This document shows, one piece after another, positions 46,493 through 58,405 of a stretch of DNA of 64,000 bases. Under the pieces are notes generated by a model. That model worked only from the letters and a program-made list of their open reading frames with translations, did no database searches and was not told the DNA's origin. Numbering within the stretch: position 1 is the stretch's first letter; every line of letters begins with the position of its first letter. Both the position numbers and the translations under genes were made by a program. Source of the DNA: Setophaga petechia (Eukaryota > Chordata > Aves > Passeriformes > Parulidae); NCBI GenBank assembly GCA_024362935.1, contig JANCRA010000028.1, forward strand, positions 5,306,501 through 5,370,500, given 5' to 3'.

Positions 46493-48175
46493 CCAGCCAC
46501 CAACCCATTGCGGGCTGTCACGACTGGTCCTTGTTAGCAACTGCGGCTAAAGAAACCTCTTGGCAAAAGGGGAAATCAGAGTGTTCCCTCCTGCCTTGGT
46601 CAAGGTTTTGATGCCTCTCCTCCATGTAGGTGGTTTTGTGTCTTCAAGCTCAGGCTGGAGTACTGCTAGGAGTGGCTTTAGCAAGGCGAGAAATGCAACA
46701 GTGAACCAACAGCTTCCCTTTCCAACTGACAAAGCAACTTGGGTTCACCTGAAGTGCCACAAGGGCCTGTGTGTGCATTCCAAGGGCCACCGGGTGGCAG
46801 GAACAGAGACCTTGCTCCTCTCCAAAGCTGTAGAACAATTAGCAGTGGCAAAATGTGATTTTGGGTTAAGCCCTGACAAAATTGTTCCTCATTCGTCCCC
46901 AGAAATGGGAAGGTGGGCTGGGCCTTTGACCTGCTGGGACTGCAGCGTTGTCAGTCATAGGCATGGAGCCCACGGGAAATGCTGAGGTGCTGGAGTCATT
47001 CCCATCATGCTGGGATCATTGTACCACCCCACCCCACCCCACCATCCCCCCCCCCAAAAATAAAAAATCATGGTTTGCCGTGAAATGGCGGCTCCTCCTC
47101 ACCCTGTTGGTCATTATGAGGGGACATTGGGCTCTGGCAGGGGGTGGAAGTGCTCCCAAAGGGCCTTGAACTCCTGCGGGAATTGGTCCAGCAAGGAGGT
47201 GGCACTGAGCCTTTCAGGGAATTGTGGGGAAAGAGAAGGTCCCCTCTGAGCCTCCTTTTGTCCAGGATGACAGAAACTGTGCTTGGAATGACCGCCTTTG
47301 TTTGTATTTACAGAACCTGAGACGCACAGTGAGTGCTTCTGGGGAGGAGGGAGGTGTGTGGGGTATGCAGCCAACAAATAACGATGGTTAGTAATGGTTT
47401 TGTTGACCAACAGTGTAAAGGCCATTGCCATGGGCCTCATGGAGCTCATGGGCTCAGCAGCCACAGTCCCTGTGGAGATCAAGTCTGCCAGGCTCTCTGT
47501 GGGTGTCTGACACTCAGCTCAGCCCTCCGCGGCTCTGTAGCCTCGCCAGGGCCAGCAGGGTCCCGATGCCCAAAGGAACACAAAGCATCCTCCCAGCACA
47601 GGCTGAGCCACTCAGGGTGGCAGAATCCTGTGGCAATTCAGCTCTCTGAGCATCCTCTCTGCTTTTAGACGGTCCCAGTGCCCTTGTCCCACAGACATTG
47701 GCTCTGCCAAGTACCACTGCCTTCTCTAGGTGCTGACGGGCATCAAACAGTGGAGGCACTGTGCTGTGAGGGACAGCGATCTTTTATTTGGGGTGGCTGG
47801 GGACAAGCTGGACCAGAATAAATAGCCATGAGATGTGGCTTTGGATGGGATTCATCCCGATACGTCCCAGTGGGATCCCCTTCAAACATGTAGCCAAGGT
47901 CCTGAAAGCCCAAGGAGGTCCATGCTGGCTCAGGGCTCTCCAGCTGTATGTGACTTGAAAGGAAGGCTTTGGAACTATCCAGGAAACTCCATCCTTTCAA
48001 TCAAACCATGATAGCAGGAAAAATGAAGGGAAGGTCATCGTGGGCACTACTGGGAAGTGATGGAAAGACACAACAGCCAGCCATGGGGGGAGGCGGGGCC
48101 ATGATGGCACACAGGGGAGGAGCCCTGCGGTGGGGCAGGTCTGTGGTGTCACACACTGTCCTGGCCACAGCACTG
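46493..48175. other. Spacer 9/10: intergenic
   Basis: Closest to spacer 4/5 (shares GGTGGAAGTGCTC near 47146). Private changes: GGGAAGGTGGGC near 46909, TTTGCCGTGAAA near 47076 and CAAAGGAACAC near 47573. C10 run. No gene seen. Confidence 0.7.
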
Positions 48176-48206
48176 TGACATCATTGTGCCTATATGCCTA
48201 TATAAT
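48176..48206 (+). promoter_or_regulatory. Core promoter of copy 10
   Basis: CRE-like TGACATCA 48176-48183 and TATATAAT 48199-48206. The presumed initiation region just downstream reads CAGCCCCTGCAG instead of CAGCCCCCGCAG, a private change. Confidence 0.75.
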
Positions 48207-48241
48207 CCGGGCCAGCCCCTGCAGCTGCCAGTGCAGTTGCG

Positions 48242-51200
48242 ATGGTGCGTGCCGGAGCCATGGGTGACGGTTACGCACCTTTGACTGCGCTTGTCCTGCT
48301 GCTGGCTGCCGTGGCTGTCTGCTGGGCCCTTGGCCTCTGGCAGCCATGGAGGCGGCAAGCAGGGACAGCGAAGAGGCGCAAGCGCCCCGGGGTCCGGCCC
48401 AGAGGCTCACGCAGGAACCGGGGAGCCCCTGCGGCTCCCAGGCCCTGCAGGCCTCGGGCCACCCCTCGCAAGCGGCCAGGTGCTCCCGCCAGCACCCTGG
48501 GCAGCTCCTGCAGCTGCGGCCCCTGCGTGGCAGTGGGCCGAGAGCTGCAGGAACTGATGCAGCTGCTCTGGGCTGGCAGTGGGACATCTGAGCCGCTCTA
48601 CTCTGGGATATGGCAGGCCCTGTGGAAAGAGCTGCGGGAGCTGGTGAGGCGAGGCCACCTGCCCTGCTGTGGCTCGTCCCGCTCCCCCAGGCGCCGCCAT
48701 CCCATGAGGAGGCAGCTCCCAGGAAGAGTCTCCATCCCTGGGAGGGCCTCGAGCCTTGCAAGGATGGCACGGCAGACGACACCCGCCATCCTTGCAAGAA
48801 GCTCAGGCTGTCAGAGATCCTCCGTCCTGCCAGGAGCCTCGGCTACCTCTGACAGCCTCCATCCTTCAGAGAGGCTCAGTGAGACCTGTCAGCCTGCAGC
48901 AAGTGCAGAGCCCGCGGACAGGTCTCCCGGCTCCCTTGGACCCCTGGACTTGGACAAGACGGGCACAACCCTGAGCGTTGTCGTGGCCAGGGAAAGCCCG
49001 GGAGTCCAAGTGGGAGCCCAGCCCGATGCAGGGGAGCCATCTCAGGAGCAGGTGGCTCGGGAGCAGCAAGCGTCCTGCAGCCGGCACTTGTCGGCCCACA
49101 GCTGCCAGGACGCTGTGCCGGCTGTGCCAGCGGGCTGCAGCCCGTGCCGGGTGGAGGAGACGAGCCTCGAGACACCTGGGCACCTCCATCTCGAGGAAGC
49201 TGCTCTGAAACAGCCACCGACTGCCAAGGAGGCCCTAATAGAAGGTGAGATCTTCTGAGGAGCTGTCTGCAGCTCCCCTGGGGCTCTTCAGGGCCATTGC
49301 CAGGCCAGGCCCTCTGAGAGCAGCCTAGTCCCTGGCTGTTCTCAGTGCCTCTGATGGCTTCAAAAATCCCCTGCGTGGTTTGCAGCTGCTCCTGGGACCC
49401 CCCTGCGCGACAGCTCGGGCTGCAGCCCCGGCCGCGCACAAGAGCAGAGCGCAGGCCACGAGGCCGGGGCCAGCGCCGGTGCCGCCGTGCCCCCCTGCAG
49501 CGGGGCTCCTGCAGCCGCCTGTGCGCGCTGCCCGGGCCCGGCCGTGCCGCTCGCCAGCCCCTCGGCTGCAGGGCGGTGGCCGCTGCCCGGCGCGCGGCAG
49601 GGAGCAGGTGAGAGCAGCGCGGCCCGCGGGGGCCGGCCCCTGCCCTGGCGGGCACTGGGCGGGGGGGGGGTTCCTGGGCGCAGCGCTGACGCCTCGCTCT
49701 CGGCCTTTTGCAGGGCAAAAGAAGGAGCTGCAGGAGCTCTACCAGCTGGGCCCGCAGCTGGGCAGGGGCGGCTTCGGCACCGTTTTCGCGGGCAGCCGCC
49801 TGGCGGACGGTAGCCCGGTAAGTGGGCGGCACGGGCGGGCGCGGGCGGAGGCTCCGGGCCGGGGCTGGGCGGGGCTGGAGCTCAGCCCCCTGTGTCCGTG
49901 CCTTGCAGGTGGCTCTCAAGCGCGTGGCCCGGGAGAGCGTCCTGCGCTGGGACGAGCGCGTGAGTGAGCGGGGCCAGCGGGCCGGGGCGGGCCGGGGCGG
50001 GCAGGGATAAGGCCGGGGAGGGCCCCGAGGGAGGGCGCCGAGGCACGGCGGGGGCGGCGGGCGTGGGCTCAGCGCGCGAGGCGGAGCGCGGCGGGCCCGC
50101 GGATGCCGAACGCCGGGGCCGGCTCCAGGCGGGGGGACAGCTGCCAAGCGTGCCCTGGGCGGGAGGGATCCCGAGCAGCACGGAGGCTGCCCGAGGGGAC
50201 ACCGGGGCATGCCGGGCAGGGGGCAGTGGAGGCACAGGGCAGCACCAGGCCTGGCGCAGGCAATGTCTCGTCCTCGCAGCCCGACGGCACCCGTGTTCCG
50301 CTGGAGATCGTGCTGATGGAGAAGGTGGGCTCCGGCTGCCGCAGCATCATCCAGCTCCTGGACTGGTTCGAGCTGCCTGACAGCTTCGTGCTGGTCCTGG
50401 AGCGTCCGGAGCGGTCGCGGGATCTGCTGGAGCTGCTGCGGGAGCAGCAGTTCCTGAGCGAGGAGGCGGCGCGCTGGCTTTTCTGCCAGGTGCTGGAGGC
50501 CGTGTGGCACTGCACCGCCTGCGGCGTCTGGCACGGCGACATCAAGGCGGAGAACCTCCTCGTGGACCCGGACACTGGCAGCCTGAAGCTCATCGACTTC
50601 GGTTGCGGCACCTTCTTCCACGGCCACACCTGCAGGGATGTTGCCGGTGAGCCCGCGGCCCGGGCCCTGCTGCCTCTGCCAGGCACTGCACCGTGCCATT
50701 CCCTCCTGGGCTGTGGGTGCGGCATTCAGCCGGCTGCCGGCTGCCCTGTGCCCCGGGGCAGGTGCTGTGCCCCAGGAGCCGGCTGCTGGCCTTGCCGACA
50801 GAGGGGGGGCTGCAAAAGCCAGGCCCTGGCCCCTCGGCTTGGCAGGCCTGCTTGGGCTTGTGCCGCTCTTCTGGCCTTCTCTGCCTTGCAGAGCGCTTTC
50901 CTGGCTTTGGCCAATTGTCTGCGGGTGCCGGGTGGCCTTGGGGGAAGTTGTGGCCGCAGGTGCGGGCCCTGCCTCTGGCAGGAGGCCGGCGCCAGGCTCT
51001 GGAAGGCAGCAGCCTGCGCCCGACCAGCGCCGCCTGTCTCCCCTAGGAACACGGATGTACTGCTCGCCCGAGTGGATCCGCCTGGGCTCCTACCGCAAGG
51101 AGCCGGCGACCATCTGGTCCCTGGGCGTGCTGCTCTATGTCATGGTCTGCGGGTGCTTCCCCTTCCGGGACGACCATGACATCGTGTGGGGGCAGCTCTT

Positions 51201-51506
51201 CTTCTGGCGGCAGGTGTCTCCAGGTTGGTGTGGGCCTCAAGCACGCTGGGCTGGAGGAGGTGGCCGTGTCCTGCCGTGCCGCTGTCCCGCCAAGGGCAGC
51301 TCTGAGCACTCGCAGCCTGGCCCGGCTTCTGCGGGCACTGCCGGGCGCGGCCGGGCAGGAGCCTCGTGCCAGTGAGCGGCGCTTTCTGCCTTCTCTCCCC
51401 AGAGTGCCAGCACCTGATCACCTGGTGTTTGGGCAAGCACCCCCTGGAGCGGGCCAATCTGGAGGACATCTGGCGCCACCCTTGGGTGTGGGGCTGGCGC
51501 CTTTGA
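48242..51506 (+). CDS. Copy 10: PIM-like kinase, 675 aa; sister of copy 5
   Basis: Exons: 48242-49244, 49386-49607, 49714-49817, 49909-49959, 50280-50646, 51047-51223, 51403-51506. Frame intact. It shares Q125, L322, I123, V195 and the 400-nt intron 5 with copy 5, but has R147 where copy 5 has His. It has private synonymous GCC at A73, and the CTG codon at L472 otherwise seen only in copy 2. The intron 2 run is 10 G. The kinase-domain protein equals copy 1. Confidence 0.88.
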
Positions 51507-51569
51507 TGCCCGGCTGGAGCCCCTGCAGCACCCAGTCACCGAGTCCCACGCAGGACCGAGGGCCGGAAA

Positions 51570-51575
51570 AATAAA
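51570..51575 (+). promoter_or_regulatory. Poly(A) signal of copy 10
   Basis: AATAAA 64 nt after the stop codon. Confidence 0.85.
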
Positions 51576-53258
51576 CCAGCCACCAACCCATTGCGGGCTG
51601 TCACGACTGGTCCTTGTTAGCAACTGCGGCTAAAGAAACCTCTTGGCAAAAGGGGAAATCAGAGTGTTCCCTCCTGCCTTGGTCAAGGTTTTGATGCCTC
51701 TCCTCCATGTAGGTGGTTTTGTGTCTTCAAGCTCAGGCTGGAGTACTGCTAGGAGTGGCTTTAGCAAGGCGAGAAATGCAACAGTGAACCAACAGCTTCC
51801 CTTTCCAACTGACAAAGCAACTTGGGTTCACCTGAAGTGCCACAAGGGCCTGTGTGTGCGTTCCAAGGGCCACCGGGTGGCAGGAACAGAGACCTTGCTC
51901 CTCTCCAAAGCTGTAGAACAATTAGCAGTGGCAAAATGTGATTTTGGGTTAAGCCCTGACAAAATTGTTCCTCATTCGTCCCCAGAAATGGGAAGCTGGG
52001 CTGGGCCTTTGACCTGCTGGGACTGCAGCGTTGTCGGTCATAGGCATGGAGCCCACAGGAAATGCTGAGGTTCTGGAGTCATTCCCATCATGCTGGGATC
52101 ATTATACCACCCCACCCCACCCCACCATCCCCCCCCCCAAAAATAAAAAATCACGGTTTGCCCTGAAATGGCGGCTCCTCCTCACCCTGTTGGTCATTAT
52201 GAGGGGACATTGGGCTCTGGCTGGGGATGGAAATGCTCCCAAAGGGCCTTGAACTCCTGCGGGAATTGGGCCAGCAAGGAGGTGGCACTGAGCCTTTCAG
52301 GGAATTGTGGGGAAAGAGAAGGTCCCCTCTGAGCCTCCTTTTGTCCAGGATGACAGAAACTGTGCTTGGAATGACCGCCTTTGTTTGTATTTACAGAACC
52401 TGAGACGCACAGTGAGTGCTTCTGGGGAGGAGGGAGGTGTGTGGGGTATGCAGCCAACAAATAACGATGGTTAGTAATGGTTTTGTTGACCAACAGTGTA
52501 AAGGCCATTGCCATGGGCCTCATGGAGCTCATGGGCTCAGCAGCCACAGTCCCTGTGGAGATCAAGTCTGCCAGGCTCTCTGTGGGTGTCTGACACTCAG
52601 CTCAGCCCTCCGCGGCTCTGTAGCCTCGCCAGGGCCAGCAGGGTCCCGATGCCCAAAGGCACACAAAGCATCCTCCCAGCACAGGCTGAGCCACTCAGGG
52701 TGGCAGAATCCTGTGGCAATTCAGCTCTCTGAGCATCCTCTCTGCTTTTAGACGGTCCCAGTGCCCTTGTCCCACAGACATTGGCTCTGCCAAGTACCAC
52801 TGCCTTCTCTAGGTGCTGACGGGCATCAAACAGTGGAGGCACTGTGCTGTGAGGGACAGCGATCTTTTATTTGGGGTGGCTGGGGACAAGCTGGACCAGA
52901 ATAAATAGCCATGAGATGTGGCTTTGGATGGGATTCATCCCGATATGTCCCAGTGGGATCCCCTTCAAACATGTAGCCAAGGTCCTGAAAGCCCAAGGAG
53001 GTCCATGCTGGCTCAGGGCTCTCCAGCTGTATGTGACTTGAAAGGAAGGCTTTGGAACTATCCAGGAAACTCCATCCTTTCAATCAAACCATGATAGCAG
53101 GAAAAATGAAGGGAAGGTCATCGTGGGCACTACTGGGAAGTGATGGAAAGACACAGCAGCCAGCCATGGGGGGAGGCGGGGCCATGATGGCACACAGGGG
53201 AGGAGCCCTGCGGTGGGGCAGGTCTGTGGTGTCACACACTGTCCTGGCCACAGCACTG
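51576..53258. other. Spacer 10/11: intergenic
   Basis: Matches spacer 5/6 and the 6/7-8/9 group (GCCCACAGGAAATG, ACACAGCAGCC), with a C10 run. No gene seen. Confidence 0.7.
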
Positions 53259-53289
53259 TGACATCATTGTGCCTATATGCCTATATAAT
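53259..53289 (+). promoter_or_regulatory. Core promoter of copy 11
   Basis: CRE-like TGACATCA 53259-53266 and TATATAAT 53282-53289. Confidence 0.75.
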
Positions 53290-53324
53290 CCGGGCCAGCC
53301 CCCGCAGCTGCCAGTGCAGTTGCG

Positions 53325-56300
53325 ATGGTGCGTGCCGGAGCCATGGGTGACGGTTACGCACCTTTGACTGCGCTTGTCCTGCTGCTGGCCGTCGTGGCTG
53401 TCTGCTGGGCCCTTGGCCTCTGGCAGCCATGGAGGCGGCAAGCAGGGACAGCGAAGAGGCGCAAGCGCCCCGGGGTCCGGCCCAGAGGCTCACGCAGGAA
53501 CCGGGGAGCCCCTGCGGCTCCCAGGCCCTGCAGGCCTCGGGCTACCCCTCGCAAGCGGCCAGGTGCTCCCGCCAGCACCCTGGGCAGCTCCTGCAGCTGC
53601 GGCCCCTGCGTGGCAGTGGGCCGAGAGCTGCAGGAACTGATGCAGCTGCTCTGGGCTGGCAGTGGGACATCTGAGCCGCTCTACTCTGGGATGTGGCGGG
53701 CCCTGTGGAAAGAGCTGCGGGAGCTGGTGAGGCGAGGCCACCTGCCCTGTTGTGGCTCGTCCCGCTCCCCCAGGCGCCGCCATCCCATGAGGAGGCAGCT
53801 CCCAGGAAGAGTCTCCATCTCTGGGAGGGCCTCGAGCCTTGCAAGGATGGCACGGCAGACGACACCCGCCATCCTTGCAAGAAGCTCAGGCTGTCAGAGA
53901 TCCTCCATCCTGCCAGGAGCCTCGGCTACCTCTGACAGCCTCCATCCTTCAGAGAGGCTCAGTGAGACCTGTCAGCCTGCAGCAAGTGCAGAGCCCGCGG
54001 ACAGGTCTCCCGGCTCCCTTGGACCCTTGGACTTGGACAAGACGGGCACAACCCTGAGCGTTGTCGTGGCCAGGGAAAGCCCGGGAGTCCAAGTGGGAGC
54101 CCAGCCCGATGCAGGGGAGCCATCTCAGGAGCAGGTGGCTCGGGAGCAGCAAGCGTCCTGCAGCCGGCACTTGTCGGCCCACAGCTGCCAGGACGCTGTG
54201 CCGGCTGTGCCAGCGGGCTGCAGCCCGTGCCGGGTGGAGGAGACGAGCCTCGAGACACCTGGGCACCTCCATCTCGAGGAAGCTGCTCCGAAACAGCCAC
54301 CGACTGCCAAGGAGGCCCTAATAGAAGGTGAGATCTTCTGAGGAGCTGTCTGCAGCTCCCCTGGGGCTCTTCAGGGCCATTGCCAGGCCAGGCCCTCTGA
54401 GAGCAGCCTAGTCCCTGGCTGTTCTCAGTGCCTCTGATGGCTTCAAAAATCCCCTGCGTGGTTTGCAGCTGCTCCTGGGACCCCCCTGCGCGACAGCTCG
54501 GGCTGCAGCCCCGGCCGCGCACAAGAGCAGAGCGCAGGCCACGAGGCCGGGGCCAGCGCCGGTGCCGCCGTGCCCCCCTGCAGCGGGGCTCCTGCAGCCG
54601 CCTGTGCGCGCTGCCCGGGCCCGGCCGTGCCGCTCGCCAGCCCCTCGGCTGCAGGGCGGTGGCCGCTGCCCGGCGCGCGGCAGGGAGCAGGTGAGAGCAG
54701 CGCGGCCCGCGGGGGCCGGCCCCTGCCCTGGCGGGCACTGGGCGGGGGGGGGGTTCCTGGGCGCAGCGCTGACGCCTCGCTCTCGGCCTTTTGCAGGGCA
54801 AAAGAAGGAGCTGCAGGAGCTCTACCAGCTGGGCCCGCAGCTGGGCAGGGGCGGCTTCGGCACCGTTTTCGCGGGCAGCCGCCTGGCGGACGGTAGCCCG
54901 GTAAGTGGGCGGCACGGGCGGGCGCGGGCGGAGGCTCCGGGCCGGGGCTGGGCGGGGCTGGAGCTCAGCCCCCTGTGTCCGTGCCTTGCAGGTGGCTCTC
55001 AAGCGCGTGGCCCGGGAGAGCGTCCTGCGCTGGGACGAGCGCGTGAGTGAGCGGGGCCAGCGGGCCGGGGCGGGCCGGGGCGGGCAGGGATAAGGCCGGG
55101 GAGGGCCCCGAGGGAGGGCGCCGAGGCACGGCGGGGGCGGCGGGCGTGGGCTCAGCGCGCGAGGCGGAGCGCGGCGGGCCCGCGGATGCCGAACGCCGGG
55201 GCCGGCTCCAGGCGGGGGGACAGCTGCCAAGCGTGCCCTGGGCGGGAGGGATCCCGAGCAGCACGGAGGCTGCCCGAGGGGACACCGGGGCATGCCGGGC
55301 AGGGGGCAGTGGAGGCACAGGGCAGCACCAGGCCTGGCGCAGGCAATGTCTCGTCCTCGCAGCCCGACGGCACCCGTGTTCCGCTGGAGATCGTGCTCAT
55401 GGAGAAGGTGGGCTCCGGCTGCCGCAGCATCATCCAGCTCCTGGACTGGTTCGAGCTGCCTGACAGCTTCGTGCTGGTCCTGGAGCGTCCGGAGCGGTCG
55501 CGGGATCTGCTGGAGCTGCTGCGGGAGCAGCAGTTCCTGAGCGAGGAGGCGGCGCGCTGGCTTTTCTGCCAGGTGCTGGAGGCCGTGTGGCACTGCACCG
55601 CCTGCGGCGTCTGGCACGGCGACATCAAGGCGGAGAACCTCCTCGTGGACCCGGACACTGGCAGCCTGAAGCTCATCGACTTCGGTTGCGGCACCTTCTT
55701 CCACGGCCACACCTGCAGGGATGTTGCCGGTGAGCCCGCGGCCCGGGCCCTGCTGCCTCTGCCAGGCACTGCACCGTGCCATTCCCTCCTGGGCTGTGGG
55801 TGCGGCATTCAGCCGGCTGCCGGCTGCCCTGTGCCCCGGGGCAGGTGCTGTGCCCCAGGAGCCGGCTGCTGGCCTTGCCGACAGAGGGGGGCTGCAAAAG
55901 CCAGGCCCCGGCCCCTCGGCTTGGCAGGCCTGCTTGGGCTTGTGCCGCTCTTCTGGCCTTCTCTGCCTTGCAGAGCGCTTTCCTGGCTTTGGCCAATTGC
56001 CTGCGGGTGCCGGGTGGCCTTGGGGGAAGTTGTGGCCGCAGGTGCGGGCCCTGCCTCTGGCAGGAGGCCGGCGCCAGGCTCTGGAAGGCAGCAGCCTGCG
56101 CCCGACCAGCGCCGCCTGTCTCCCCTAGGAACACGGATGTACTGCTCGCCCGAGTGGATCCGCCTGGGCTCCTACCGCAAGGAGCCGGCGACCATCTGGT
56201 CCCTGGGCGTGCTGCTCTATGTCATGGTCTGCGGGTGCTTCCCCTTCCGGGACGACCATGACATCGTGTGGGGGCAGCTCTTCTTCTGGCGGCAGGTGTC

Positions 56301-56588
56301 TCCAGGTTGGTGTGGGCCTCAAGCACGCTGGGCTGGAGGAGGTGGCCGTGTCCTGCCGTGCCGCTGTCCCGCCAAGGGCAGCTCTGAGCACTCGCAGCCT
56401 GGCCCGGCTTCTGCGGGCACTGCCGGGCGCGGCCGGGCAGGAGCCTCGTGCCAGTGAGCGGCGCTTTCTGCCTTCTCTCCCCAGAGTGCCAGCACCTGAT
56501 CACCTGGTGTTTGGGCAAGCACCCCCTGGAGCGGGCCAATCTGGAGGACATCTGGCGCCACCCTTGGGTGTGGGGCTGGCGCCTTTGA
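53325..56588 (+). CDS. Copy 11: PIM-like kinase, 675 aa
   Basis: Exons: 53325-54327, 54469-54690, 54797-54900, 54992-55042, 55363-55729, 56129-56305, 56485-56588. Frame intact. N-terminal haplotype: V23, A43, R48, M123, R125, R147, S166, I195, G254, P322, I333. It is the copy 6/7 haplotype except for I333, with a private synonymous TGT at C142/C143. Its 3' part carries GAGCGCTTTCC in intron 5, as copy 0 does, in line with the eleven-unit duplication that joins copies 0-1 to copies 11-12. Confidence 0.88.
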
Positions 56589-56651
56589 TGCCCGGCTGGA
56601 GCCCCTGCAGCACCCAGTCACCGAGTCCCACGCAGGACCGAGGGCCGGAAA

Positions 56652-56657
56652 AATAAA
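56652..56657 (+). promoter_or_regulatory. Poly(A) signal of copy 11
   Basis: AATAAA 64 nt after the stop codon. Confidence 0.85.
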
Positions 56658-58339
56658 CCAGCCACCAACCCATTGCGGGCTGTCACGACTGGTCCTTGTT
56701 AGCAACTGCGGCTAAAGAAACCTCTTGGCAAAAGGGGAAATCAGAGTGTTCCCTCCTGCCTTGGCCAAGGTTTTGATGCCTCTCCTCCATGTAGGTGGTT
56801 TTGTGTCTTCAAGCTCAGGCTGGAGTACTGCTAGGAGTGGCTTTAGCAAGGCGAGAAATGCAACAGTGAACCAACAGCTTCCCTTTCCAACTGACAAAGC
56901 AACTTGGGTTCACCTGAAGTGCCACAAGGGCCTGTGTGTGCGTTCCAAGGGCCACCGGGTGGCAGGAACAGAGACCTTGCTCCTCTCCAAAGCTGTAGAA
57001 CAATTAGCAGTGGCAAAATGTGATTTTGGGTTAAGCCCTGACAAAATTGTTCCTCATTCGTCCCCAGAAATGGGAAGCTGGGCTGGGCCTTTGACCTGCT
57101 GGGACTGCAGCGTTGTCGGTCATAGGCATGGAGCCCACGGGAAATGCTGAGGTTCTGGAGTCATTCCCATCATGCTGGGATCGTTATACCACCCCACCCC
57201 ACCCCACCATCCCCCCCCCAAAAATAAAAAATCACGGTTTGCCCTGAAATGGCGGCTCCTCCTCACCCTGTTGGTCATTATGAGGGGACATTGGGCTCTG
57301 GCTGGGGATGGAAATGCTCCCAAAGGGCCTTGAACTCCTGCGGGAATTGGGCCAGCAAGGAGGTGGCACTGAGCCTTTCAGGGAATTGTGGGGAAAGAGA
57401 AGGTCCCCTCTGAGCCTCCTTTTGTCCAGGATGACAGAAACTGTGCTTGGAATGACCGCCTTTGTTTGTATTTACAGAACCTGAGACGCACAGTGAGTGC
57501 TTCTGGGGAGGAGGGAGGTGTGTGGGGTATGCAGCCAACAAATAACGATGGTTAGTAATGGTTTTGTTGACCAACAGTGTAAAGGCCATTGCCATGGGCC
57601 TCATGGAGCTCATGGGCTCAGCAGCCACAGTCCCTGTGGAGATCAAGTCTGCCAGGCTCTCTGTGGGTGTCTGACACTCAGCTCAGCCCTCCGCGGCTCT
57701 GTAGCCTCGCCAGGGCCAGCAGGGTCCCGATGCCCAAAGGCACACAAAGCATCCTCCCAGCACAGGCTGAGCCACTCAGGGTGGCAGAATCCTGTGGCAA
57801 TTCAGCTCTCTGAGCATCCTCTCTGCTTTTAGACGGTCCCAGTGCCCTTGTCCCACAGACATTGGCTCTGCCAAGTACCACTGCCTTCTCTAGGTGCTGA
57901 CGGGCATCAAACAGTGGAGGCACTGTGCTGTGAGGGACAGCGATCTTTTATTTGGGGTGGCTGGGGACAAGCTGGACCAGAATAAATAGCCATGAGATGT
58001 GGCTTTGGATGGGATTCATCCCGATATGTCCCAGTGGGATCCCCTTCAAACATGTAGCCAAGGTCCTGAAAGCCCAAGGAGGTCCATGCTGGCTCAGGGC
58101 TCTCCAGCTGTATGTGACTTGAAAGGAAGGCTTTGGAACTATCCAGGAAACTCCATCCTTTCAATCAAACCATGATAGCAGGAAAAATGAAGGGAAGGTC
58201 ATCGTGGGCACTACTGGGAAGTGATGGAAAGACACAACAGCCAGCCATGGGGGGAGGCGGGGCCATGATGGCACACAGGGGAGGAGCCCTGCGGTGGGGC
58301 AGGTCTGTGGTGTCACACACTGTCCTGGCCACAGCACTG
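56658..58339. other. Spacer 11/12: intergenic
   Basis: Same variants as spacer 0/1 (CTTGGCCAAGG near 56760, GATCGTTATACC near 57180, C9 run), which it appears to duplicate. No gene seen. Confidence 0.7.
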
Positions 58340-58370
58340 TGACATCATTGTGCCTATATGCCTATATAAT
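58340..58370 (+). promoter_or_regulatory. Core promoter of copy 12
   Basis: CRE-like TGACATCA 58340-58347 and TATATAAT 58363-58370. Confidence 0.75.
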
Positions 58371-58405
58371 CCGGGCCAGCCCCCGCAGCTGCCAGTGCAG
58401 TTGCG